Shown piece by piece: positions 25,220 to 34,250 of a stretch of DNA of 64,000 bases. The stretch covers positions 62,001-126,000 of the forward strand of contig NZ_FUYN01000004.1 in assembly GCF_900168025.1 (NCBI RefSeq), in the 5' to 3' direction. Made by a program: the position numbers and the translations under genes. The stretch comes from Acetoanaerobium noterae (lineage in GTDB: Bacteria; Bacillota; Clostridia; Peptostreptococcales; Filifactoraceae). Within the stretch, counting starts at the first letter, position 1, and the number at the start of each line of letters is the position of its first letter. The notes below the pieces were generated by a model. It was not told the DNA's origin. It saw only the letters and a program-made list of their open reading frames with translations, and ran no database searches.

Positions 25220-26512
25220 TTAGTAAGTTCTTGCAGTCATCTTATTGAATCCAACTTCACTAGTAGCTCCAGTGATAGCCTGGATTTCAACTTCAATTGA
25301 TCCATCAGCGCGTAGAGAACCATCAAATCCTCCAGCAATAACATCTATAACATCCTTAGATACATGTCCAATAATTTTATCAAGCTTTGGTAAAACTATT
25401 GTCATGTTGGCATTACCACCAGTTACACAAGCATCTGCAGCAACATCAGCATCAGCTAGTGATTGAGATGCTCCATCTCTACCTGCATACTCATCAGTAA
25501 GAATAACTGTTTTAATACCTTTTTTAGTTATCTTTTTGCAGTTCATGATTAGGTCAGTATCTGGGTTTCCAAATCCTTCTTCAGAAATTATAACACCATC
25601 TAATCCAAGGTATTCAGCCATCTTTGCAGTCCAGTTAGATGATCTTTCTTTATCAGCTAGATATACGTTTTCGTTAGTTATAATTACACCAACAAAGTTG
25701 TACTCTTTTCCGTGAAGTTCGTATAAGTCATGAATAACTGGGTTGTTCATATGAACGTATGTTGGGTTTTTGTCACAAGCAGATACGCAGTTTCCTGATA
25801 ATATTGCTCCATCCATTACTTCTGTTGGATAGATTAATGTAGGAATAATTTTCTTCGCATCAACGCCATATACATAAGTATCATGTAATAGTCCTTGAGT
25901 TTGAAGCATATATACATATGCAACCTTAGGAAGATTAGGAAACTCTTTTACTGATTCGAATATTGGCTTAGTCTCATATACTTTTACTTCATCTGGAGTA
26001 ATGTTTCTTCCAGCTTCGCCTAGGTATTTTCCAGCTTTTAATCCAACCATTCTAAGAGCTGCTTCGTGGTCATGTTGCTTAAGTCCATCAACTGGCTCAG
26101 CTATAATAACTACGTTGCAAGTTTTAGAAAATGGAGTATAGTCAGCTCCTGGACCAGTCATATCGATAATTCCTTCTTGGAATCCAACAACTTTTCCAGT
26201 TGTAACTACTGCTGCACCCTTAAGTACATTCGTTTTTCCTTCTCCAACAGTATCAACTTTGCTAAGGAAACCTGGGAAAATTCCTCCGTTACCTTCAACT
26301 TTGACTCTTGGTTCTATAACATCTTTAACCGGAGCTATTCTTACACTTTCTCCTGGTCTAACGATTTCCATATCAATTGACTTGATATGCTCATCATTTG
26401 ATAATTCACTGATTAGTTCTTGCTTGTTTACATAAAGAACACCGTTTTCAACTTTAGTGCTGTCACCAAATTGGATATCCTTTATAAAAATATTACCAAC
26501 TTCAAGACGCAT
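25220..26512 (-). CDS. grdE: Glycine reductase protein B proprotein GrdE (pyruvoyl precursor)
   Basis: 430 residues. The segment DGAILSGNCVSACDKNPTYVH contains Asn241-Cys242, exactly where GrdE proproteins are cleaved to leave a pyruvoyl group derived from Cys on the C-terminal subunit. That group forms the Schiff base with glycine. GGNANMTIVLPKLDKIIGH and the end FDGSLRADGSIEVEIQAITGATSEVGFNKM are also typical. It is 25 bases after trxA and 57 before grdA. Its pairing with grdA and grdB and the riboswitch points to glycine rather than betaine or sarcosine as substrate. Confidence 0.97.
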   Translation of the reverse strand: MRLEVGNIFIKDIQFGDSTKVENGVLYVNKQELISELSNDEHIKSIDMEIVRPGESVRIAPVKDVIEPRVKVEGNGGIFPGFLSKVDTVGEGKTNVLKGAAVVTTGKVVGFQEGIIDMTGPGADYTPFSKTCNVVIIAEPVDGLKQHDHEAALRMVGLKAGKYLGEAGRNITPDEVKVYETKPIFESVKEFPNLPKVAYVYMLQTQGLLHDTYVYGVDAKKIIPTLIYPTEVMDGAILSGNCVSACDKNPTYVHMNNPVIHDLYELHGKEYNFVGVIITNENVYLADKERSSNWTAKMAEYLGLDGVIISEEGFGNPDTDLIMNCKKITKKGIKTVILTDEYAGRDGASQSLADADVAADACVTGGNANMTIVLPKLDKIIGHVSKDVIDVIAGGFDGSLRADGSIEVEIQAITGATSEVGFNKMTARTY

Positions 26513-26537
26513 AGAGTCACCTCCTAATTCAAATAAA

Positions 26538-26855
26538 TTAAATGTATTTTTTTACCATAGCTTCTACATTTGCAGCTGTTGCATCTTCCTTTGTAAGTTC
26601 GTCAATTTTTTGACCATCTTTGTAGATTGCTATAGTAGGAAGACCTAGAACTTTTTCCTTTATTGCTAATCTTCTTGCTTTAGTTGTGTCAAGTTTAGTA
26701 AATCTAACTTGCTCACCATAAGTTTTTTCCATTTCCTGAATATCAGGCATTAAAGCTTTACAAGGCTCACAACCTTCACTCCAGAAATCAACAAGAACAT
26801 ATCCAGTTCCTTGAAGTACTTCAGTTTCAAAAGTATCTTTATCAAGTTCGAACAT
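26538..26855 (-). CDS. trxA: Thioredoxin of the glycine reductase operon
   Basis: 105 residues, normal thioredoxin size. The active site is WSEGCEPC (Cys29, Cys32), not the usual WCGPC. The GCxPC form is the one known from glycine-reducing clostridia. The cis-Pro motif [12 protein letters not shown] is present. It reduces the Cys-Sec bridge of GrdA after each turnover. It sits between trxB and grdE. A small hairpin in the gap to trxB (26899-26930) may tune expression. Confidence 0.96.
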   Translation of the reverse strand: MFELDKDTFETEVLQGTGYVLVDFWSEGCEPCKALMPDIQEMEKTYGEQVRFTKLDTTKARRLAIKEKVLGLPTIAIYKDGQKIDELTKEDATAANVEAMVKKYI

Positions 26856-26898
26856 AACGTTTTCCTCCTCTGATTTATTATCTCAATTTATTTAAATT

Positions 26899-26930
26899 AA
26901 AAACTATATTGATGTATTAAAATAGTTTTT
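26899..26930 (-). terminator. Weak hairpin between trxB and trxA
   Basis: AAAAACTAT and ATAGTTTTT form a 9-bp stem with a 14-base loop. The minus strand then reads TTTTTAATTT. The stem is AT-rich and inside a known operon, so at most partial termination is expected. Confidence 0.45.
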
Positions 26931-26999
26931 TTAAATTGCCGTATTAATAGTGCTTTCTTAATTATGTTGTATTATAATGACTTTTCTATCTGTTAACTC

Positions 27000-27944
27000 C
27001 TACAGACCTTCGTGCTCAATATACTTTTCTGCCATGATTGCAGCGATTGCTCCATCTGCAGTTGCAGTTACTACTTGTCTTAATACTTTTTCTCTACAAT
27101 CTCCAGCGGCAAATACTCCAGGAATATTTGTTTCCATATTTTGATTTGTTACAAAATAGCCTGATTGGTTCATGTCTAATTTACCTTTAAATATATCAGT
27201 TTGTGGTATATACCCAGTAAATACGAATATTCCAAAAGTTCCAAATTCTTCATCTGCAAAATGCTCTGAAAGCTCACCTGTTTTAGTATTTTCAAATACA
27301 ACAGATTCAACTATTCCATCACCTTTAATTTCTTTTATAACTGAATCCCATTTAAAATCAATCTTAGGATTTGCAAATGCCTTATCTTGAATTGATTTAG
27401 CTGCTCTTAAGCTGTCTCTTCTGTGAACTATAGTTACTTTAGAAGCGAATTTCGTTAAATACATAGCTTCTTCTACTGCTGAATCCCCACCACCAACTAC
27501 AAACACTTCCATATCTTGGAAGAAGTCTGCGTCGCAAGTTGCACAGTATGATACGCCTTTTCCTGTTAACTCTTTTTCTCCAGGGCAATCTAATTTCTTT
27601 GGGCTAGCTCCTGTAGCTACTATTACAGCTTTAGCTTGATATTCAGCTTTTGTTCCTTTTAAGATTTTGATTTTTCCAGTGAAGTCAAAGTCAACTATGC
27701 TATCTTTAATTCTCTCTGTACCAAATTCGTCTGCTTGCTCAGCCATTCTTGCAATAAGAGATGGTCCAGAAGCATCGTGAATAGAACCAGGATAATTTGC
27801 AACTTCTTCAGTTGTTACTATTTGTCCTCCAGTTTTATCCTTTTCTATTATTAAAGTACTCATTTTACCTCTGGCCCCATAAAGTCCCGCTGAAAGCCCA
27901 GCTGGTCCAGCGCCAATAATTACTAGATCGTAAATTTTTGACAT
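27000..27944 (-). CDS. trxB: Thioredoxin reductase (NADPH-type family)
   Basis: 314 residues, full length. The FAD motif GAGPAGLSAGLYGARG begins at residue 11, the redox CATC at Cys134-Cys137, the NAD(P)-binding motif VVGGGDSAVEEAMYL follows, and the C-terminal FAD contact is GVFAAGDCREKVLRQVVTATADG. It passes electrons to TrxA for glycine reductase. The second dinucleotide motif is followed by VHRRDSLRA, whose Arg residues favour NADPH. It lies 15 bases after grdX. Confidence 0.96.
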   Translation of the reverse strand: MSKIYDLVIIGAGPAGLSAGLYGARGKMSTLIIEKDKTGGQIVTTEEVANYPGSIHDASGPSLIARMAEQADEFGTERIKDSIVDFDFTGKIKILKGTKAEYQAKAVIVATGASPKKLDCPGEKELTGKGVSYCATCDADFFQDMEVFVVGGGDSAVEEAMYLTKFASKVTIVHRRDSLRAAKSIQDKAFANPKIDFKWDSVIKEIKGDGIVESVVFENTKTGELSEHFADEEFGTFGIFVFTGYIPQTDIFKGKLDMNQSGYFVTNQNMETNIPGVFAAGDCREKVLRQVVTATADGAIAAIMAEKYIEHEGL

Positions 27945-27959
27945 AATTTCACTCCTTAA

Positions 27960-28319
27960 TTATATTTTTAAAGCATTTTTTATTAAATCAAGATCTATGA
28001 CCCTGAAATCTTCCAACACAGTTTCTGTCCAGTTTGGTGTAATTGAGTCATTTTGTAGCTTTGAGTATGTGTAGATAGCATTTTCAATCATCTCAACTGA
28101 ATTAAAATCTAGCTTATCACCTATTTCTAATGCAACACTTTTAAATGGTGTTTCATTAGGCTTTACACTTCCTGAAAGTGGGTGAGTTAATAATTTATAA
28201 TTCTTGTGGACGTAATCTCTAACGCTGTAAAGCACATCTTGATAACTACCTTCAAGTAACTGCACGTTTTTTCCACCATAATACTCGTCTACCAATTTAT
28301 TGTTTGTGATAATAATCAT
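27960..28319 (-). CDS. grdX: GrdX family protein
   Basis: 119 residues, no membrane segment or catalytic motif. The N-terminus MIIITNNKLV followed by the central LLEGSYQDVLYSVRDYVHKNYKLLTHPLSGSVKPNETPFKS is the signature of GrdX, a small protein of unknown role found at the head of glycine, sarcosine and betaine reductase operons. As first gene behind the glycine riboswitch it is made only when glycine is present. A regulatory or maturation role has been guessed for the family but is not shown. Confidence 0.93.
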   Translation of the reverse strand: MIIITNNKLVDEYYGGKNVQLLEGSYQDVLYSVRDYVHKNYKLLTHPLSGSVKPNETPFKSVALEIGDKLDFNSVEMIENAIYTYSKLQNDSITPNWTETVLEDFRVIDLDLIKNALKI

Positions 28320-28442
28320 TAGTCACCTCATAGCAGCTATAAAATAGCCCATCATAAACATTTTACCCTTATTTAAAAATAATATTCAAAAGAACTAGCC
28401 AAAGGTTAATCTTATTCCCATCAAATATTTTTATATTTACAA

Positions 28443-28484
28443 TAAAAAAAACAGGGAAACAATAGAGCCTTGTTTCCCTGTTTT
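28443..28484 (-). terminator. Expression-platform terminator of the glycine riboswitch
   Basis: AAAACAGGGAAACAA pairs perfectly with TTGTTTCCCTGTTTT around a 7-base loop, followed by a T-run on the minus strand. It lies between the aptamer and grdX (start 28319), so grd expression depends on read-through. Confidence 0.92.
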
Positions 28485-28485
28485 A

Positions 28486-28600
28486 TCAGAGTTCTGTCCA
28501 AGCAAAATCCTTTTGCCTGAGAATTTCATTTATATTTGGCAAATATAAACTTGTCCCTTCGGCGATCAAACGATTCTCTCTTTTGCTCTTCATTCAGAAT
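28486..28600 (-). promoter_or_regulatory. Glycine riboswitch (single aptamer)
   Basis: On the minus strand, CGCCGAAGGGACAAG and ATTCTCAGGCAAAAGGA are the two conserved blocks of the glycine aptamer. The closing stem AGCAAAA/TTTTGCT and a following ACAGAACTCTG segment are also present. Only one aptamer is visible; the 3' block may be the short ghost-helper element of singlet types. It is followed at once by a strong terminator, and glycine would be expected to prevent termination. Confidence 0.93.
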
Positions 28601-28631
28601 TATTTATTTGTTAAATACTCTTTATAAGCTT

Positions 28632-28660
28632 ATTCTATAATAGATTAAAAATTTAATCAA
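28632..28660 (-). promoter_or_regulatory. Sigma-A promoter of the grd operon
   Basis: TTGATT (28655-28660) and TAGAAT (28632-28637) with a 17-base spacer, about 30 bases upstream of the riboswitch aptamer. Confidence 0.65.
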
Positions 28661-28748
28661 TCATTTTTTTATTGTTTTTTACATTTTTGTTAAAAAATAA
28701 TCTTTCTGCCTTAACCTCTTATAAATTCTTATATTCAACTATATAAAA

Positions 28749-29594
28749 TTATTTTTTTATTTTTTCGTAATATAGAGCTACTGCACTAAGCCCAGAATAG
28801 GCTGCTACTGTACATCCTACCTCGGAATAAATAGTTTCTGATGGCAGGTACTTTGATAAAACAGCTTCTTTTAGCTCTTCCAAATAGCTTTCATCATTAG
28901 CATGATTCATGCCTATTACTCTTCCATCTAGAGTAGATTCATTTTTTTCGATGTAATCAATAATATATTTTATTGCTTTTTTTCTTCCTCTAACTTTTTC
29001 CCTTGCTACAACTTGGCCATCTTTCATAGTCATTATGACCTTGATGTTCAAAAGGTTGCTCATCATATACTGCGATTTGCTGATTCTTCCACCCTTATAT
29101 ATATATTCAAGAGTATCAAAAATAATTAGATACTCCATGTTATTAACTAAGTCTCTAACTCTTGATTCTATATCATTAATCCCTACACCATTACTTGCCA
29201 TCTTTGCTGCCTCAATAACTATCATCCCATAGCCAAGAGTTATTGCTTTTGAATCTATAACTCTTATTTTAGCTGCGTCAAATTCACGGCTCGCAATTAA
29301 TGCACTATTATAGGTTCCACTAAGAGCTGATGACATAGTGATACATATTACTTCATTGCCTGAATTTACAACTTCGCTGAATTCTTGCTCAAACTCTGCT
29401 GGAGTAACTTGAGAAGTTGTTGGATATTCATTTGTGCTTTTTAGTCTATCAAACATGGTCTTTGTATCTATATCTATTCCATCTCTATAAACTTCATCCC
29501 CAAAAATAACCTTCAATGGTAATACCTTTATATCGTACCTATCAATATACTCTTTTGGGATATCTGAAACGCTGTCAGTAATTATTTTAACCAT
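28749..29594 (-). CDS. DegV family fatty-acid-binding protein
   Basis: 281 residues, the normal DegV size. The N-terminus VKIITDSVSDIPKEY, the segment TSQVTPAEFEQEF (about residue 60) and ITMSSALSGTYNSALIA are family signatures around the bound fatty acid. Homologues such as FakB present fatty acids to the kinase FakA; no fakA is in the window. It is the last gene of a run beginning at nth (34880). It ends just upstream of the grd promoter region. Confidence 0.92.
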   Translation of the reverse strand: MVKIITDSVSDIPKEYIDRYDIKVLPLKVIFGDEVYRDGIDIDTKTMFDRLKSTNEYPTTSQVTPAEFEQEFSEVVNSGNEVICITMSSALSGTYNSALIASREFDAAKIRVIDSKAITLGYGMIVIEAAKMASNGVGINDIESRVRDLVNNMEYLIIFDTLEYIYKGGRISKSQYMMSNLLNIKVIMTMKDGQVVAREKVRGRKKAIKYIIDYIEKNESTLDGRVIGMNHANDESYLEELKEAVLSKYLPSETIYSEVGCTVAAYSGLSAVALYYEKIKK

Positions 29595-29604
29595 AAAATT
29601 GCCC

Positions 29605-30075
29605 CTATCTTAATTCTTTATAATCAATTTGTCTTATTGCTTCATATGCTGCTATTGCTACTGAGTTAGATAAGTTTAAAGACCTCACTCTGTCCATATT
29701 AAGCATTGGGATTCTAACATTGTTATTTGGATTAAGCGATAATATTTCTTGAGATAACCCCTTGGTTTCTTTCCCAAAAACAATATAGCTTTCATCTTCA
29801 TATGTAGCCTCTGTATGATTCTTTTTAGCTTTTGTTGTAAAAAAATAGAATTTATTAATATCCTTATCTTCTATTAGCTCTTCGAAAGAATCATAATAAT
29901 TAATTGAAACTAAGTCCATATAATCAAGCCCTGCTCTTTTAAGCTGCTTTTCATCCATAGAGAAGCCCATGGGTTTAATTAAATGTAATCTCGCATTTAT
30001 GCAAGCACAGGTTCTTATAATATTTCCAGTATTTTGTGGTATTTCCGGTTCTACTAACACAATATTTAAAGCCAA
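29605..30075 (-). CDS. trmL: tRNA (cytidine(34)-2'-O)-methyltransferase
   Basis: 156 residues, a minimal SPOUT methyltransferase. Motifs are VEPEIPQNTGNIIRTCA at residue 8, IVFGKETKGLSQEIL, and the knot-forming end IPMLNMDRVRSLNLSNSVAIAAYEA. It modifies the wobble base of tRNA-Leu using S-adenosylmethionine. The start is a TTG with GAGGGA upstream; the nearby ATG is out of frame. Gaps of 10 and 13 bases to its neighbours suggest co-transcription. Confidence 0.93.
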   Translation of the reverse strand: MALNIVLVEPEIPQNTGNIIRTCACINARLHLIKPMGFSMDEKQLKRAGLDYMDLVSINYYDSFEELIEDKDINKFYFFTTKAKKNHTEATYEDESYIVFGKETKGLSQEILSLNPNNNVRIPMLNMDRVRSLNLSNSVAIAAYEAIRQIDYKELR

Positions 30076-30088
30076 TTTTCATCCCTCA

Positions 30089-30907
30089 TCACTTAAATAA
30101 ATTCATAATTGCTTTAGCAACCCCATCCTCATCATTTGATGAAGTTACAAGATTCGCATATTTTTTTACATTCTGCTCAGCATTATCCATAGCCACACCA
30201 ATTCCTGCTTCGACTATCATGCTTATGTCGTTATGTTGATCTCCAATCGCCATAATTTCGCTAAGACTAATATTACATTCTTTTGCTAAAATCTTAAGTG
30301 CATTTCCTTTAGAAATATTTTCTGACATTATCTCTAAATTATTATGCCAAGATTGACTTAATTCTAAGCCCTCTATATCTGCTAACATTGCTCTAGCTTT
30401 TAGCAATTTTTCTGGATGCTCATCTTCTATGGCAACAAACTTTAATATCCCGTAATCTTCTGTGCATACATTAGAAAAATCTTCAATTACTTCTATGTCA
30501 ATTTTATCCTCATCTGAAGCAGTCTTATTATTATTCCAGTAGCTTAATGAGGTATATTTAAGTTCCTTCGTAAAGAATCTATCCTGAGTGTACATATGAT
30601 AATACAATCCACATTCTTCTAATACTTTATAAAGTAAATCAGCGGTTTTATAGTTTATGCTCTTCTCATAAAGAACTTCATTGCTTGTATGTCTTTTTAT
30701 CAAAGCTCCGTTACATGCAATTATAGGTTTATCTATATTAAGTTGCCTTGCAAATATTGCTGCTGAAGAATACATTCTTCCAGTGGCTAATGTAAAGTCA
30801 ACTCCCATTGTTTTAGCAAACTTTATAGCTTGACTCGTTTTTTGAGATATTTTTTTTGATGAATTTAGTAAAGTTCCATCCATATCACTTACTATTAATT
30901 TAATCAT
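30089..30907 (-). CDS. Cof-type HAD-family phosphatase
   Basis: 272 residues, typical Cof/YidA type. Motif I SDMDGTLLNSSKKIS holds the nucleophile Asp, motif II is TLATGRMYSSA, and motifs III and IV are GNALKILAKECNIS and IMAIGDQHNDISMIVEAGIGVAMDNA. It should dephosphorylate a sugar phosphate or flavin-type substrate in the cytoplasm. The substrate cannot be inferred. The start codon overlaps the end of the cobC-like gene by 8 bases. Confidence 0.92.
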   Translation of the reverse strand: MIKLIVSDMDGTLLNSSKKISQKTSQAIKFAKTMGVDFTLATGRMYSSAAIFARQLNIDKPIIACNGALIKRHTSNEVLYEKSINYKTADLLYKVLEECGLYYHMYTQDRFFTKELKYTSLSYWNNNKTASDEDKIDIEVIEDFSNVCTEDYGILKFVAIEDEHPEKLLKARAMLADIEGLELSQSWHNNLEIMSENISKGNALKILAKECNISLSEIMAIGDQHNDISMIVEAGIGVAMDNAEQNVKKYANLVTSSNDEDGVAKAIMNLFK

Positions 30908-31505
30908 TTAAGCACCTCAAGTGATTTGTATCATTCATATAATTAATTACTCCAAAACCTTCATCATAAGTTATTTTAGAAATGCTGCAATTATCTATTT
31001 GGAAATTCCAGTGATATTTATATGACTCACCAATAATTTCAGATAAAATACATCTAATCGTACCAGAATGAGAAACTATTGCTATTCTGTTGTCATGATT
31101 TTGTGACACAATATCATAAAAACAAGCTTTAACTCTATCGTGAAAATCTATCAAACTCTCTCCATTTGGAAACTTGTATTCAAAACCATGCTTAAATAGC
31201 TTTGAAACCTCCTCAGGATTTTTATCTTTTATTTCTTCTAAAGTTAAGCCCTCAAAATCTCCAAAATTCATTTCAATTAGATTATCACAAGTTATAAGGT
31301 TATTTGAAAATGAGTTTCCTGTTAAAGTAGCTCTTTCAAGAGGAGAAGAATAAACATAATCGACTTTTATATTTTTCATCTTGTCAGATAGCTTTTCTAA
31401 CTGTAAAAATCCAAAGTCACTAATTTTGCAATCAGTATACCCAGAAAATTTTTTACTTAAGTTGTCTACTGTTTGAGCATGTCTTATTAAATAAATAACT
31501 GCCAT
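30900..31505 (-). CDS. cobC: Histidine phosphatase, probable alpha-ribazole phosphatase
   Basis: 201 residues from the ATG at 31503-31505, preceded by GGGGGTAACC. Upstream extension to 31559 lies inside cobS and was rejected. The RHG motif is IRHAQTVDN, followed by SSPLERATLTG, MNFGDFEGLTLEEI and the second His in IAIVSHSGTIRCIL. Between cobS and cobU it most likely removes phosphate from alpha-ribazole-5-phosphate in cobalamin assembly. The assignment rests on that context, as the fold alone also fits phosphoglycerate-mutase-like enzymes. Confidence 0.82.
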   Translation of the reverse strand: MAVIYLIRHAQTVDNLSKKFSGYTDCKISDFGFLQLEKLSDKMKNIKVDYVYSSPLERATLTGNSFSNNLITCDNLIEMNFGDFEGLTLEEIKDKNPEEVSKLFKHGFEYKFPNGESLIDFHDRVKACFYDIVSQNHDNRIAIVSHSGTIRCILSEIIGESYKYHWNFQIDNCSISKITYDEGFGVINYMNDTNHLRCLND

Positions 31506-32263
31506 AAGGTTACCCCCAAATAATACATAAATAAATAAACTACTTCTGATAATTCGCAAATAGCTCCAAGAATATCTCCAGTCAATCCATCTATTATTTT
31601 ATACACATGATTCATATAGCCTAATGTAAGTATAATCACAATTATAACTACAGTAACATTTATAATTGCAATACTATAATCTTTAATTATTATAGAAGGC
31701 AAAACCATAGCAAGAATACCAATTCCAAGTGCTATATAAAAATCTATAGCCGAAACCTTACCTATAAATGCATTTCCCATTCCATTTTTTTTTGCTGTTT
31801 TGCCTTTATAGCAAGCAAGAACTGAAGCCATTTTTCCCATTATAGGCATAAAAAATAAGCCATAGTAATAACCCTGTGATATAAATTTATCTGCCAGGGC
31901 TATTTTAAAAAGTATGAGAATCAGAATTGCTAAAAGTGCATTTGTCCCCAATCTAGAGTCTTTCATAATTTCTAGGATTCTATCCTTGTCTCTATAGCTG
32001 TAAAGCCCGTCAAAGGTATCTCCTAGCCCATCTAAATGTAATCCTCCAGTTAAAATAATATTTGTAGAAATAAATACAAGGGCCCCGATGTGCGCACCAA
32101 ATATTTTTGAGGTAGCTAAACCGAATATTAAATAGAAAATTCCTAAAACAATTCCAACTAACGAGAAATATTTTGCTGATTTATGAAATTCTTCATCAAG
32201 CTTTCCAGAGGTCTTAACTGGAATTCTAGTTAGAAACGAAAGTAGTGTTATAAATCTCTCCAA
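31487..32263 (-). CDS. cobS: Adenosylcobinamide-GDP ribazoletransferase
   Basis: 258 residues with six to seven hydrophobic segments. The N-terminus FITLLSFLTRIPVKT and the motif TGGLHLDGLGDTFDGLYSYRDKDRILEIMKDSRLGTNAL hold the Asp-rich active site (shown in part). It joins alpha-ribazole to adenosylcobinamide-GDP at the membrane. The start is a TTG after GGGGTAA, 5 bases past cobU. It overlaps the cobC-like gene by 19 bases. Confidence 0.95.
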   Translation of the reverse strand: MERFITLLSFLTRIPVKTSGKLDEEFHKSAKYFSLVGIVLGIFYLIFGLATSKIFGAHIGALVFISTNIILTGGLHLDGLGDTFDGLYSYRDKDRILEIMKDSRLGTNALLAILILILFKIALADKFISQGYYYGLFFMPIMGKMASVLACYKGKTAKKNGMGNAFIGKVSAIDFYIALGIGILAMVLPSIIIKDYSIAIINVTVVIIVIILTLGYMNHVYKIIDGLTGDILGAICELSEVVYLFMYYLGVTLWQLFI

Positions 32264-32268
32264 CTAAA

Positions 32269-32829
32269 TTACCCCTTTATTTTCTGACTTATTCCAGAAA
32301 CAACAAAATATACTTCATCGCTATATCTAGCAGCCACCTGATTTATCCTTCCAATAATATCTCTATATATTCTAGATAATTTATTTTCTGGAACTATCCC
32401 CATCCCTAGCTCATTCGTAACCATAACTAAATTAAGCTTGTTGTATTTTAGAGCTAAAATAAATGATACTAACTCTTCCTGAATTCTTTTTTCTAATGAA
32501 TCTATTTCTGCTTGTGTTGCATTTTCAACATCTACATCAGAATGAAATATTAAGTTATTTGCCATAACAGTAAGGCAATCTAAAATAACTGTATCTGAAC
32601 TACTTGACATATCTGGAACCAGATCTTTAAGATTTTCGAAGGCTTCATAGGTTTTCCAAGATGATGGTCTTTGCTCCTTATGCTTCGCTACTCTTGCCTT
32701 CATCTCATCATCGAAGGCTTCACTTGTAGCAAGATAAGAAACCTTTTCACCAATATTTTTACATAGCTGCTCTGCAAAATAGCTTTTCCCAGACCTAGCT
32801 CCTCCTGTGACTAAAATAACTTTATGCAT
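32269..32829 (-). CDS. cobU: Adenosylcobinamide kinase / adenosylcobinamide-phosphate guanylyltransferase
   Basis: 186 residues, full length. P-loop VTGGARSGKSYFAEQL at residue 6, YLATSEAFDDEMKARVAKHKEQRP with the guanylylated His, VILDCLTVMANNL, and TNELGMGIVPENKLSRIYRDIIGRINQ. It phosphorylates and then GMP-activates cobinamide for CobS. The three genes cobU, cobS and cobC are contiguous, enough for salvage of cobinamide. No cobalamin riboswitch was found ahead of this run. Confidence 0.96.
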   Translation of the reverse strand: MHKVILVTGGARSGKSYFAEQLCKNIGEKVSYLATSEAFDDEMKARVAKHKEQRPSSWKTYEAFENLKDLVPDMSSSSDTVILDCLTVMANNLIFHSDVDVENATQAEIDSLEKRIQEELVSFILALKYNKLNLVMVTNELGMGIVPENKLSRIYRDIIGRINQVAARYSDEVYFVVSGISQKIKG

Positions 32830-34235
32830 TATCTTCCTCCAAAAATAGAATCTATTATTGTATTTTCTTGATTTTGTGTATTTACAGATTCATTTATTGC
32901 CTCTGGGTTTAAATTTACTGCTGGAGCCTCTGCTGGTCCAGTACCGACTTTAATAACCTTGGTTTTGGCTGGATAATGATCTCTAGACACAACTTTTGTT
33001 TGACCATCAACATTTTCATATGTCACTGATTTTATCCCATCTCTACCTGGGTCATCAATTACTTCTTTACCTAGCGGCAAGGTTGGATCATTGACATATT
33101 TTACTTGTCTAGGAATCTGCTCTACAACTTGTGATGACAAAGTCTTATTTTTATGCTTGGTTGTATCTCCATATATCCTAGCTGTAACTTTATTGCCAGA
33201 AACGAAAGCTTTTATATACACTGGGTAATCATGAGAATTTCTAAATACAAAATCAAGCGAGCCATAGGCTACAGCTGCATCTCGTCCTATAGATACGTAG
33301 CTAGAAGGTATAGAATGAGCTCTTCTTTGAACTACATCAAGTCCTGCATATAAAACAGAGTTGTATAAAGTAGTTGAAACCTGACATACTCCTCCACCTA
33401 CTCCCTCTTGTAACTCTCCCTTTACAATTACAGGAGCATTTTTATATCCTGCTGCCAATGTTATTTTTCCGGTGGCATTGTTAAAGCTAAATTCTTGACC
33501 TGGCATTAGAAGGACGGAATCCACTTTGCTAGATGCCAATCTTATATTTGTGCTTCTTCCTGCTACCTTAGCATTGAAGGTTGTAGTAAATTCTCCTATT
33601 ATTCCATTAATTGATGATAATTGCTCTCTTTTTACACTGGCTTGAGTTACCTTAACAGGCACTTCAATTATAATATCTTCGTTTTTATCTTTTAATTCTG
33701 TTATTAATAAATTTTTTAGCTTATCTATGTCCACTTCGTAGCCGTCTTGTTCTGGAGTAATAGATATAGCAGTATTTATAGAGATGTCTGCATCAACTGC
33801 TTGACGATCTACCTCTGATTTAATTTTAGAAAATATTTCATCAAAATTCTCATATTTATCAGTTCTCGATAATTCCAAATTAATTTGTTTATTATTATTT
33901 AGCTTTAAAACAGTTATCCAATTTTCTAGTATATTATCACTACGACCAATTTTAAATGCTTCATCAATTGAGCTATCATAATCATACTCAAATCCCAGCT
34001 CTTTCAAATCATAATTCCATTTTTTTTCATTATGGGTAAAGCTAACTTTCCCTACTTTAATTCTGTCTTGCAGAACCTCTTTTGCTTGTGTTACGGTAAG
34101 CCCACTGACATCTACGCCATTAATTGAAATCCCAGGATAAATGAAATTATCTTGTGTCAAACTATTAAGGTACATAGCAGCAGATGTAGCAATCAGTATA
34201 AAGCTTATTACTAATATAATGCCAACTTTTTTCAC
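32829..34235 (-). CDS. VanW family protein with peptidoglycan-binding-like and G5 domains
   Basis: 468 residues. An N-terminal membrane anchor (residues 4-24) is followed by two PG-binding-4-type repeats, the first with YPGISINGVDVSGLTVTQAKEVLQ. The VanW domain runs from about residue 230 to 350 (LMPGQEFSFNNATG, EGVGGGVCQVSTTLYN, RRAHSIPSSYVSIGRDAAV). A G5-like domain and a Pro/Asn-rich tail end the protein. It is a surface protein of unknown role seen in many clostridia; it does not itself indicate vancomycin resistance. The start is GTG. Its stop shares one base with cobU. Confidence 0.88.
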   Translation of the reverse strand: MKKVGIILVISFILIATSAAMYLNSLTQDNFIYPGISINGVDVSGLTVTQAKEVLQDRIKVGKVSFTHNEKKWNYDLKELGFEYDYDSSIDEAFKIGRSDNILENWITVLKLNNNKQINLELSRTDKYENFDEIFSKIKSEVDRQAVDADISINTAISITPEQDGYEVDIDKLKNLLITELKDKNEDIIIEVPVKVTQASVKREQLSSINGIIGEFTTTFNAKVAGRSTNIRLASSKVDSVLLMPGQEFSFNNATGKITLAAGYKNAPVIVKGELQEGVGGGVCQVSTTLYNSVLYAGLDVVQRRAHSIPSSYVSIGRDAAVAYGSLDFVFRNSHDYPVYIKAFVSGNKVTARIYGDTTKHKNKTLSSQVVEQIPRQVKYVNDPTLPLGKEVIDDPGRDGIKSVTYENVDGQTKVVSRDHYPAKTKVIKVGTGPAEAPAVNLNPEAINESVNTQNQENTIIDSIFGGR

Positions 34236-34250
34236 TAAAAACCTTCCTTT

